Below are positions 44,527 to 51,393 of a DNA stretch of 51,393 bases, piece after piece; positions within the stretch are counted from its first letter, which is position 1, and every line of letters starts with the position of its first letter. A program made the position numbers and the translations under genes. A model generated the notes under the pieces. It searched no databases. It saw only the letters and a list, made by a program, of their open reading frames with translations, and had not been told where the DNA came from. This stretch comes from CAZBYL01 sp964496275. GTDB lineage: Bacteria > Synergistota > Synergistia > Synergistales > Synergistaceae. The stretch spans positions 1 to 51,393 of the forward strand of contig CAZBYL010000009.1 of the NCBI GenBank assembly GCA_964496275.1, given 5' to 3'.

Positions 44527-45501
44527 CTAATCGTCCAACAAACCCGCCTCAACAAGCATCCTTGCCTGCTCATCGCCCCTTGCGCCCGAAAACGCCTTAT
44601 AATCAAGAGCCCTTCCCGAAGTCGCACCGCTGCTTCCTCCCCCTATAACAGCAGGAGGCACATCAGCCTTAGGTTTACTCACCGCGTCAGCCTTCTTTGC
44701 ATGAGCCTTTGCATAACGCTCCGCAAACATACGCATAACAGACTTCACCTTGCCGAAATCCCCCGACGCCAAATCGCGGCGAATCTCAAGCGCGCGCTTA
44801 TACGGCAAATTACTAATCTCATCCTTAGCCCACACATCAACGGCATCAAAATCGGAAATCTCAGAGCACAGCTCCTCATAACAACTCCTATACCCGGAAG
44901 CTCTTGCCTCTGCCTCAGCTTTTGCCCTCTCCTCGCCGCTCCTTGCCGACTCAAGCTCCGACATATAAAGAGCCGACTGCCGTCCAACCTCAGCCTGATG
45001 CTCCGCGTTAAACTCATCAAGCTCAGAAACGCCTAAAGCCTTCAAAGCGCGAGCGCGAACCTCGGACAAAAACACCTGTCGATTCTCCAAAGGAGACGCG
45101 CCCATACGGGAAGCTTCAGACTCAGCCACAGCCTTAGCATGAAAAGCCCTAAGAGCCTCAAGCTCCGGCATCACAGACTGCTTAAAAACATCCAAATACC
45201 TATCATGCACGGCTCGCGCCTCAGGCGAAAGACGCACCGGGTCAACCTCAAACGGGTCAAGCGCGGCAAACTCCGAAGGAGTATACGCAGCCGGGCCCTC
45301 CTCAGTCTCCGCTTCACCCTCACCCTCAGGCTCCTCTTCCGAAGGCGCATTCTCTCCCTGCTGCTGCTCCTCCTCAACATCAAAACTCCCTCCAAAAGAA
45401 TCATCATCGGACAAAGCCGCTATCTGATCCTCAAAAGGCATATCCTCAAACTGAGTCCCCTCACCCTCGGGCTTCACCTCAGAAACAACAACCTCACTCA
45501 T
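44527..45501 (-). CDS. Scaffolding protein
   Basis: A 324-residue, strongly acidic protein. The N-terminal 75 residues are rich in Glu, Asp, Gln and Ser (FDVEEEQQQGENAPSEEEPE), and the rest is helical with long charged coiled coils. This composition and its place between portal and capsid genes are typical of scaffolding proteins. The start overlaps the previous gene's stop. Confidence 0.75.
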   Translation of the reverse strand: MSEVVVSEVKPEGEGTQFEDMPFEDQIAALSDDDSFGGSFDVEEEQQQGENAPSEEEPEGEGEAETEEGPAAYTPSEFAALDPFEVDPVRLSPEARAVHDRYLDVFKQSVMPELEALRAFHAKAVAESEASRMGASPLENRQVFLSEVRARALKALGVSELDEFNAEHQAEVGRQSALYMSELESARSGEERAKAEAEARASGYRSCYEELCSEISDFDAVDVWAKDEISNLPYKRALEIRRDLASGDFGKVKSVMRMFAERYAKAHAKKADAVSKPKADVPPAVIGGGSSGATSGRALDYKAFSGARGDEQARMLVEAGLLDD

Positions 45502-45727
45502 TCATAAACTCTCCCTTCACGGCAGCGCCATTATTACGAGTCTTACACAAAAACTCACGAAACAAACCAAACACCACAGCCACGGAATTCAAACCATAAA
45601 GTTCAGAAGAACCTAGCTTGCGCCCCTTAAGACTGCACCAAACAGACCCGCGAACAGAAGCCTCAAACTCATCAAACCAACTAAGAAACTCCTCCGCCCG
45701 CTGGCCCTTCAAAATTAACTCCTGCAT
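45494..45727 (-). CDS. Small phage protein between portal and scaffold
   Basis: About 77 residues from ATG 45727, 5 bases after GGAGG; longer starts (45751, 45790) are possible. It overlaps the 3' end of the portal gene in another frame and reads through E-E-F-L-S-W-F-D-E-F-E-A-S-V. Function unknown. Confidence 0.45.
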   Translation of the reverse strand: MQELILKGQRAEEFLSWFDEFEASVRGSVWCSLKGRKLGSSELYGLNSVAVVFGLFREFLCKTRNNGAAVKGEFMNE

Positions 45728-47561
45728 CACTGCCTCCGCCGGAAGCTCCATTACCTCCGGCGACTCCTCCTGCGATAACTCCCGCGACACTATTCATAAC
45801 CTCCCTCTGCTTTGCCTCCGCCTGCGCCTGCGCAAACTCCTCAGGCGAACGGAAAAACTCCGACGCATTCCTAAGCCCCGACAACTCAAGCAAACGCACA
45901 GACGCCTTAAGAAAATGCTCCGGCCCCGCAAGCCCCAACTGCATAGCGAAAGAAAAACCCTCCTTCAAATACACAGACAACGCAGAAACAGCCTTCTGCT
46001 TCTTCTCAAGCCCGACATCAGCGTCAACAACAACATCAAGATCCCCGTGATAATCATCGGGTGCGGAAACCAAAGGCTCATTAAAAATACGAACCATCGT
46101 CCCATTATCCATAAACCGCTCATTCAGCATCACACGGAAACGCAAAAAATCCTTAAACCCTGTCTCCGCAAAACACTTAACACAGGCGTTAATACGCTGA
46201 GCCGAAGCCCCCATAATCGCATTCACACCGGTAGCCGTATGATTCAAAGCACGCGCGTCCATACCCTGATTAAAACGGGTACGCCCCGTCCACTCCTCCT
46301 CGACACTCTTGATATACTCAAAAAAACTCATAGTCCAACTTGCGATAGGAGTAGGAGACTCCGGCATAACAGCCTGATTCGGATTCCCGTTACACCGGAT
46401 AAACATACGGTCCTCAACAACATCATCCATATTGATAACAGTATTATCAATAAACTTACGCGGAGTATTTGAAATAGACAAATTGATAAGCAACTGACGC
46501 ACCAAAGCGACGCGCAAATGCTGCAGCTCACCGGAAATATCGGCCAAAGACAAATCTGACGGAAACACCTTAAAAGCATCCTTATGAAGTGAAAGCAAAA
46601 AAAACGGCAGCCGTCCAAACCCATTCGGCACAACGCGCAAAACCTCATCATCGGCCATCGTCACAATCACAGGTTCCAGCACCCCGTCGCCATCCGTGTC
46701 CACATTCACATAACACTCATAAAGCTCCGCCAAAGTACGCCCATTCTCAGTTTCACTCCCCAAATCCTCAAGCTCCGGATTCAGCAAAGAATCGCTCACA
46801 GTAGTCCTAATACCGCCGCACCGCTCAGTCACACGGCGCACGGCGGAAGCGTCATACCCCATAGACTCAACCCCGCGCACCAGCTCCGAAAAAGAAACAA
46901 ACTGCCTCTGAGCAACAAAATTTGCTGACTCAAGCGTCCTTGCCTCAGGGCTCCACCGAAGGTCAAAAGGCGACACATTATCATCGACAGGCCTATTTGC
47001 CAAAACAAACACACGCTTAAAACGCACAGACACATCGCCGAAAAAATCAGGAGGAGAGACAGAAACAATCTCCACATCAGGATCAGCCATCAAAACCTCT
47101 AACTTCTCCGGCGGAAAAACCTCCTCAAACTCACGTGCCTCGGTACTTCGCTCCCAACGGCTCTTCACAATCCCGAAATCATAAACAAGCCCGTCCTCCG
47201 TCCACTGATTGAACACGGAAAAACCGCCCCCCTGATGCTCAAGCTGCCAATCAATCAGCTTATTCATCAAAGAAGCGGCATGCTCATCCTCTGATCCCAA
47301 ACCCACAACAGACAACACCTTCGCGGGTCCGAAAAACGAATCCAAAACCAAAGACTTAGCCCACTGCACATAGGCATAAAAATCATAACTGCGGAAATCA
47401 GACTTTGCGGAAAGCTTAGGGAACTTCTCCTCATAAAACTTCTTTGAAGAAAAATAAAAATCTCGCCTCTCAAGAAGCTTAGGCTCAACCTTCTCCTCAA
47501 AAAAATCATTGGCACGCTTCAAGTCAGAAACAACAACAGACCGAACGTGCTCCAAGTTCAT
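45681..47561 (-). CDS. Portal protein
   Basis: A 626-residue protein of the large podovirus portal type. Recognisable parts are DFYAYVQWAKSLVLD, the central DTDGDGVLEPVIVTMADDEVL, GFGRLPFFLLSLHKD and the crown helix EEWTGRTRFNQGMDARAL. The C-terminal tail is Gly/Ser/Ala-rich. It forms the dodecameric DNA channel at the head vertex. It sits between the Ig-like protein and scaffold genes. Confidence 0.87.
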   Translation of the reverse strand: MNLEHVRSVVVSDLKRANDFFEEKVEPKLLERRDFYFSSKKFYEEKFPKLSAKSDFRSYDFYAYVQWAKSLVLDSFFGPAKVLSVVGLGSEDEHAASLMNKLIDWQLEHQGGGFSVFNQWTEDGLVYDFGIVKSRWERSTEAREFEEVFPPEKLEVLMADPDVEIVSVSPPDFFGDVSVRFKRVFVLANRPVDDNVSPFDLRWSPEARTLESANFVAQRQFVSFSELVRGVESMGYDASAVRRVTERCGGIRTTVSDSLLNPELEDLGSETENGRTLAELYECYVNVDTDGDGVLEPVIVTMADDEVLRVVPNGFGRLPFFLLSLHKDAFKVFPSDLSLADISGELQHLRVALVRQLLINLSISNTPRKFIDNTVINMDDVVEDRMFIRCNGNPNQAVMPESPTPIASWTMSFFEYIKSVEEEWTGRTRFNQGMDARALNHTATGVNAIMGASAQRINACVKCFAETGFKDFLRFRVMLNERFMDNGTMVRIFNEPLVSAPDDYHGDLDVVVDADVGLEKKQKAVSALSVYLKEGFSFAMQLGLAGPEHFLKASVRLLELSGLRNASEFFRSPEEFAQAQAEAKQREVMNSVAGVIAGGVAGGNGASGGGSDAGVNFEGPAGGGVS

Positions 47562-47563
47562 AA

Positions 47564-48010
47564 CTACACCACAGGCTTAACGGAAACGGAAGCAGTAACC
47601 CCGGCGGAACCCGTAACAGTCACAGCAACGGCAGAAGCATTAGCCGCCACAGGCTCAATCAGAGCGGAACTGTCATCAATCTTCGTAACCTTCACCTTAG
47701 TAGAATCCGCCGAAGCCCAAGTACAGGGAAAAGCCGAATAAACCGGAGTACGAACCGCATGAACCAAAAGCTTAGCCCCGGCCGCAATACTAAGCTCAGT
47801 TCCCGAAGCAACATCAGCCCCGTCCTCACCCTTCACAGCCACGGCAGTAACAGGCACAGCGGCGCGCAACCCCTTCAGCGTGGCAATAACAGCAGGCTGA
47901 CAGCCGATATCCTTACTATCAAACCAAACAGCCTCATCCGCCGCGGTAAAAGCCTCAACATCGGCAGGAATCCCAACATAACTCTCTTCCGTAATCTCAA
48001 CACTCTTCAT
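47564..48010 (-). CDS. Ig-like (Big2-type) domain phage protein
   Basis: A 148-residue beta protein with C-T-W-A-S-A-D-S-T-K-V-K-V-T-K and A-V-A-V-T-V-T-G-S-A-G-V-T-A-S-V-S-V, the pattern of bacterial Ig-like group 2 domains. AAGGAGGAG precedes the ATG. Its placement between terL and portal is unusual; it could decorate the head or act in adhesion. Confidence 0.7.
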   Translation of the reverse strand: MKSVEITEESYVGIPADVEAFTAADEAVWFDSKDIGCQPAVIATLKGLRAAVPVTAVAVKGEDGADVASGTELSIAAGAKLLVHAVRTPVYSAFPCTWASADSTKVKVTKIDDSSALIEPVAANASAVAVTVTGSAGVTASVSVKPVV

Positions 48011-48060
48011 ACAAACTCCTCCTTAAAATAGAAAATAGTGAAACAATAGCCCTTGACCCT

Positions 48061-48136
48061 AAAGGCTTCCCCCTCGTGGGGAAGCTGGCTGCGAACGAAC
48101 TTCTCGCAGACTGATGAGGGGGAACCTGCCCTTGAA
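48061..48136. repeat. REP-like double-hairpin element, copy 2
   Basis: AAAGGCTTCCCC..GGGGAAGCTGG with CTGCGA..TCGCAG and GACTGATGAGGG, matching copy 1 at 40035-40101. One 11-bp-family unit (AAACAATAGCC, 48041) precedes it. Confidence 0.6.
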
Positions 48137-48157
48137 CCGACTATAAACACCGCACCG

Positions 48158-49633
48158 CTACATACCCCCCGCCAGAGGAATCATGTCATCATAATCATGC
48201 CCCCAACTGGAAGGCACCAACGCCAACTGCTCCACATAAGCAAGCGCATCAATAAGGTCGTCGTGAATCCCCGTAGGAAACTTCAAAAGCTCCCCCTCAA
48301 GCTCTGTAAGAAAACCCGCTCCCTTGGGAAACCACACAGTACCCAGAGCAAAACGCGGAGCCAACACCTCAATACGAACCTCCTTTGCCCTCTCCGCTTT
48401 CTGCCTCCTAAGACGAAAAAAGACACCCCTTTTGGGCATCTCCTTCTCAATCAAATCAGCCAGGGCAATCTGAAAAGCCACAACCTCCATACCGACCTCA
48501 AGAGGCTTCCACTTAGAAACAGAGCGATAAACCGCATCCACAATCTCGCCGGTATCATACTTTCCATAATCAATATCCAGCACAAACCAATGAGCCTCGG
48601 GGGTCACACCCACAGTACAAATAGCCGTATAATCAGACCTCTTATTCTTCGTAATAGCAAGGTCAATAGTCGTATAAACATTCATAGTCTTTGGCAGACT
48701 CTTAGGGTCATAATAACGGAACATCTCGCGCTTAAACCTCTGGTCATCGGGACTCATAGCCTTACACATACGCTCCCGATACCAAACATCTAGCTGACCC
48801 ATATTCTGAAAACGCTCACGCTCCGAAATAAGCTTCTCCGCAGATATCTTAGCGGGCCAAGCGGAAACACTCTCAGTCTCAGAATCAAGAGCGGACACCC
48901 TATGACAAACAAATTTGCAGTTCTTAGGATTCGCAAAAACATACTCAATTAGACACTTCTCGCCCAGATTATTTCCAATCATCATCACGCGGCATGACTC
49001 GCCTAGAAAAAGCACATCGCCCAAAAACCACTTCAAATCCTTCTTCAAAATCAAATCAGACTCAATAGCCTTCTTATCCTGCACGTCATCAAGAATAGCC
49101 AGCTTAGGACGCCTTCCTCCCGACTCAAGCCCGCGAATCTGAGAACCCTTGCCGAAAACAGCGATACGCACAGCAATAGGCTCGCCGCCCGCAGCGCCAT
49201 AAGGCTTCACAAGCACCTCAAAAGCATCCTCGTTATCCTCGATAATCTCCACCAAATTCACAGCCAAATACTTACGAGTCTTATAATCCGCCTTAATAGA
49301 CGACAGCTTATCACGCGCAGTATCCTCATCACCGCAGATAAGCGCGATAAAATCCAGCTCATACGAAGGATAAACCAGACAATACAGCGGAAAAGTCCTC
49401 ATAACATAAGTCGTCTTTGCCGACTCGCGAAAAGCCTCAAAAGCCACATGACTCGTCCCATTCAAAAGAGTATCGCTCCACTGATAATGAAAAGGCGCCG
49501 CCTCAACATCATCACGCGCCGGAAAAAACTCCCGCTTAAAATCCACCAACGACCGTCTGCCGCGGGCAAACTTCTGAGCCAGCTCATAAACAACCTGAGC
49601 CTGCCCGCTGGTACTCGTAATATCAACCGCCAT
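48158..49633 (-). CDS. terL: Terminase large subunit
   Basis: A 491-residue protein. The ATPase domain has a deviant Walker A, F-R-E-S-A-K-T-T (68-75), and Walker B L-A-I-L-D-D-V. The C-terminal RNase H-like nuclease has T-T-I-D-L-A-I-T-K-N-K-R-S-D-Y and G-I-H-D-D-L-I-D-A-L. It pumps and cuts DNA during packaging. The start is ATG 49633 with a GGGGG-rich ribosome site, overlapping the end of the upstream gene by 11 bases. Confidence 0.9.
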   Translation of the reverse strand: MAVDITSTSGQAQVVYELAQKFARGRRSLVDFKREFFPARDDVEAAPFHYQWSDTLLNGTSHVAFEAFRESAKTTYVMRTFPLYCLVYPSYELDFIALICGDEDTARDKLSSIKADYKTRKYLAVNLVEIIEDNEDAFEVLVKPYGAAGGEPIAVRIAVFGKGSQIRGLESGGRRPKLAILDDVQDKKAIESDLILKKDLKWFLGDVLFLGESCRVMMIGNNLGEKCLIEYVFANPKNCKFVCHRVSALDSETESVSAWPAKISAEKLISERERFQNMGQLDVWYRERMCKAMSPDDQRFKREMFRYYDPKSLPKTMNVYTTIDLAITKNKRSDYTAICTVGVTPEAHWFVLDIDYGKYDTGEIVDAVYRSVSKWKPLEVGMEVVAFQIALADLIEKEMPKRGVFFRLRRQKAERAKEVRIEVLAPRFALGTVWFPKGAGFLTELEGELLKFPTGIHDDLIDALAYVEQLALVPSSWGHDYDDMIPLAGGM

Positions 49634-49871
49634 TCCCAAACCCCCATCGCCAAGAAAAAGGCCACAATCGAGAGCCAAACACCCTAACGGCAGCAAACAT
49701 AAAAAAAGCCGTGACAGGATAACCGCACCCCCTCACAGCCTCATACAAAAACAAATCCGCCCTTAGCCTATCGGCAGAAGAGCCTCCCATCCAATAAGCA
49801 AAATCATGCAAAACGCAAGCATCATGCCAAGGCTCTCTCCTATGCAAAACCTTCCGCCAGAAGATAGACAT
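49623..49871 (-). CDS. DUF1353-like small phage protein
   Basis: An 82-residue protein: H-D-A-C-V-L-H-D-F-A-Y-W-M-G-G-S-S-A-D-R-L-R-A-D-L-F then a membrane-like C-terminal helix. The conserved HD-then-D pattern fits DUF1353 of tailed phages. It is complete in the left contig, just before the N gap; part of its start is repeated at 49974-50028. GGGGGG precedes the ATG once the duplicated 55 bases are merged. Confidence 0.6.
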   Translation of the reverse strand: MSIFWRKVLHRREPWHDACVLHDFAYWMGGSSADRLRADLFLYEAVRGCGYPVTAFFMFAAVRVFGSRLWPFSWRWGFGNGG

Positions 49872-50028
49872 CCNNNNNNNNNNNNNNNNNNNNNNNNNNN
49901 NNNNNNNNNNNNNNNNNNNNNNNNNNNNNNNNNNNNNNNNNNNNNNNNNNNNNNNNNNNNNNNNNNNNNNNNNGCATCATGCCAAGGCTCTCTCCTATGC
50001 AAAACCTTCCGCCAGAAGATAGACATCC
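49819..50028. other. Assembly gap flanked by a 55-bp exact overlap
   Basis: Bases 49819-49873 are repeated exactly at 49974-50028, on either side of 100 Ns (49874-49973). A 55-base identity at two contig ends is the expected k-mer overlap of a short-read assembly, so the true sequence is probably continuous and about 155 bases shorter. Confidence 0.9.
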
Positions 50029-50068
50029 CCCCGCTTCACCCATCAGAAACAAAAGGCCTCATCACAAA

Positions 50069-50266
50069 TCACCTCTTAGGCGAATCCAAATAAGGCGGAA
50101 AATCCTTGCACATAACCTTTGATATATCAACGACAGGATTGCCCGTAGAATCATATCTCTTGGTTATCTCCATGCGCAAATTACTATCCTCGCATGTCCC
50201 AGCCTTCCCGGCCTTAAACCCCCGCTCAAACCCCTCAGCAAACCCGTCCTCATAAGTTTTAATCAT
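50069..50266 (-). CDS. Small phage hypothetical protein
   Basis: About 65 residues from ATG 50266, with GGGAGG upstream (an ATG at 50287 is possible). It contains G-F-A-E-G-F-E-R-G-F-K-A-G-K and a basic/hydrophobic tail. No family recognised. It belongs to the run leading into terL. Confidence 0.45.
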   Translation of the reverse strand: MIKTYEDGFAEGFERGFKAGKAGTCEDSNLRMEITKRYDSTGNPVVDISKVMCKDFPPYLDSPKR

Positions 50267-50302
50267 CAACCCAGGCCTCCCAATCATCAGAAAACAGTTT
50301 AA

Positions 50303-50521
50303 TTACACATGTCGGCTCACTTCCTCAACAACAGCCCTCACACGCTCAATATCTCCTTTCCACTCAAGCCGTCTATACCCGTCAGACACAGTAAGAGTAA
50401 ACGAATCCGCAAACATCTCAGCAGCAACCTCCATCACTCCAAACAAAACGGAGAGCGCCGTACATTTCTCAGCACTCTCCGCATGTCCGCTATGCTCAAC
50501 AAAATTTGTACCGAAAACCAA
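50303..50521 (-). CDS. Small phage hypothetical protein
   Basis: About 72 residues if started at TTG 50521, 9 bases after GGAGGG; a GTG at 50569 lies inside the repeat palindrome and is less likely. It reads V-F-G-T-N-F-V-E-H and ends in a helix, I-E-R-V-R-A-V-V-E-E-V. Function unknown. It is the first gene downstream of the TGACAC-rich region. Confidence 0.4.
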   Translation of the reverse strand: MVFGTNFVEHSGHAESAEKCTALSVLFGVMEVAAEMFADSFTLTVSDGYRRLEWKGDIERVRAVVEEVSRHV

Positions 50522-50541
50522 AATAATCTTCCCTCCTCTCG

Positions 50542-50788
50542 TGACACTTTGAATGACAGGTTTTGACACTTTGTGTCAGGTTCAAAAAAGTTCAAACCCT
50601 TGCTATCACTATATATATTACTATTTTATGACACTTGTCACTTGATAAATATAAATACAATATATATAGAATACATATTACATAAAGCCGACTATAGCCA
50701 AAAATGGCCTAAAAGTGTCACGACCTTGCTATGACTGAATAAAACCCATGTTTTTTCAAAACGAAAGTGACACAAACAAAAGTGACAC
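50542..50788. promoter_or_regulatory. Cluster of seven TGACAC motifs
   Basis: TGACAC or its complement occurs at 50543, 50565, 50574 (reverse), 50630, 50716 (reverse), 50768 and 50783. The pair 50565-50579 forms a perfect palindrome TGACAC-TTT-GTGTCA. Positions 50768 and 50783 form a direct repeat 15 bases apart. It lies between the terS-like end and the terL-side genes, so it may hold operators, or terminase or replication binding sites. Confidence 0.55.
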
Positions 50789-51178
50789 GGCCAAAACCGA
50801 CCTCAGTATTACTTAGGTCGTCGGTCTAGCTGCAAATTTAAAAAATTTTTTTAATTTTGGAATTTCTGATTTTTTTTACGTAAGTTTATGGAGGGGTACC
50901 CTACATGCAACCCCCCCCCGCCCCAGATCTGTCGGGCATGCCCTCCGCAGTACCAAGCCCCTAAGAAGCACTAAGACCTACAGAGAACAACTAAACACAA
51001 ATAAACATTCTCAAGCCAAACAATAAGAACTTAAGCGAACCAGAGACGCGCAAAGCACCTTAGAAGATAAAGTAAGGAAATAAGCACATAATATCGTAAG
51101 ATACCCTGATATATGTCCTATAATATAGCTTATGTTATATAAAGTAGCTTACATTTAGGATAAACAAGAAGAAATAAT
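50789..51178. other. AT-rich gene-free stretch
   Basis: No convincing ORF. It includes a C-rich run (about 50911-50926) inside AT-rich DNA and several weak A/T blocks. It may be part of the packaging or regulatory region, but nothing specific is seen. Confidence 0.3.
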
Positions 51179-51393
51179 CTAAGAATGTAAAGTTTCAGCC
51201 TCGATCGGAGTAGCCGCAGGTAATTGCATACCAGGAGATACCACAAGACGCTGAACTCCATCCTCGTCAGCGTCAATAATAATCCCGCGAGCCTGATCAG
51301 CCAGAGCAGCCATAACAGCCCCATTGTCGATAGGCGCGCTATGGTCAACCCGAATAGCCTGCCCCGGTCTCCCGTAACATCTATCCAACAGCA
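51179..51393 (-). CDS. Probable terminase small subunit-like protein, C-terminal part
   Basis: A minus-strand frame that stays open to the window edge, so the start lies outside. It reads L-L-D-R-C-Y-G-R-P-G-Q-A-I-R-V-D-H and ends I-E-A-E-T-L-H-S. The 'LLDR-YG-P-QA' signature is typical of small terminase subunits and DUF5681-like proteins after their helix-turn-helix part. Its place upstream of terL on the same strand supports this, but only 71 residues are visible. Confidence 0.45.
   Translation of the reverse strand, partial: LLDRCYGRPGQAIRVDHSAPIDNGAVMAALADQARGIIIDADEDGVQRLVVSPGMQLPAATPIEAETLHS

Noticed and set aside
45618..46472. Plus-strand 284-codon ORF opposite portal
   Set aside because: Antisense shadow of a convincing portal gene; composition is unlike a real protein.
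27684..49871. Phage with TGA reassigned to Trp throughout
   Set aside because: Only one gene has an internal TGA; other late genes end properly at TGA with overlapping downstream starts.

Overview
The window is a bacterial chromosome segment: about 25 kb of host metabolic genes followed by about 25 kb of a podovirus-like prophage that runs off the right edge. The host part suggests an anaerobic amino-acid or methylamine utiliser, most likely Synergistetes or a related anaerobe. It carries non-pyrrolysine MttB-type methyltransferases with their corrinoid proteins, a BCCT transporter, a hydantoinase-like protein and, at the very left edge, the first 13 codons of a pyruvate:ferredoxin oxidoreductase. 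The genus is an inference; there is no rRNA here.

Layout, host part (mostly minus strand). 1-1158: nifJ start and an ornithine cyclodeaminase-like gene. 1282-5047: hydantoinase A-like protein and BCCT transporter. 5205-9023: operon of a methylcobamide methyltransferase (UroD/MtaA fold) with a fused thioredoxin-like domain, MttB1, corrinoid protein 1, a 20-codon Tyr-rich micro-ORF with a perfect Shine-Dalgarno, and a terminator. 9575-18061: second system with amidohydrolase, SSS symporter, corrinoid protein 2, MttB2, MFS transporter, M24 peptidase and GntR regulator. 18415-19720: frameshifted M20 hydrolase. 19885-24116: MerR regulator with a C-terminal zinc-ribbon/methyltransferase-like part, a 32-bp perfect palindrome at its start, and a divergent operon of a tiny membrane protein, a PutP-like symporter and a BPL_N amidotransferase-like protein. 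24457-25074: flavodoxin-family reductase. Together these look like uptake and demethylation or hydrolysis of N-methylated amino acids such as betaines, with methyl groups passing from MttB to a corrinoid protein and on to an acceptor; the actual substrates cannot be read from the sequence.

The prophage is bounded on the left by the 3' end of a tRNA (26248-26281, minus strand), so it sits in a tRNA gene whose intact copy should lie beyond the right edge. Its integrase is split between two frames at an A7 run followed by a GC-rich hairpin at the spacing expected for programmed -1 frameshifting. All structural genes are on the minus strand. Read right to left they are: terS-like end, DUF1353-like protein, terL, Ig-like protein, portal, scaffold, capsid, head-tail genes, tail and fibre genes, P22 gp10-like tail factor (interrupted by an in-frame TGA), fibre, internal/ejection proteins, holin-like genes and endolysin. 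The tail region carries an 11-bp tandem repeat family at successive gene boundaries. Phage-like gene fragments lie just outside the attachment site, probably from an older element.

A 100-N gap (49874-49973) is flanked by an exact 55-bp duplication and is almost certainly an unmerged contig overlap.
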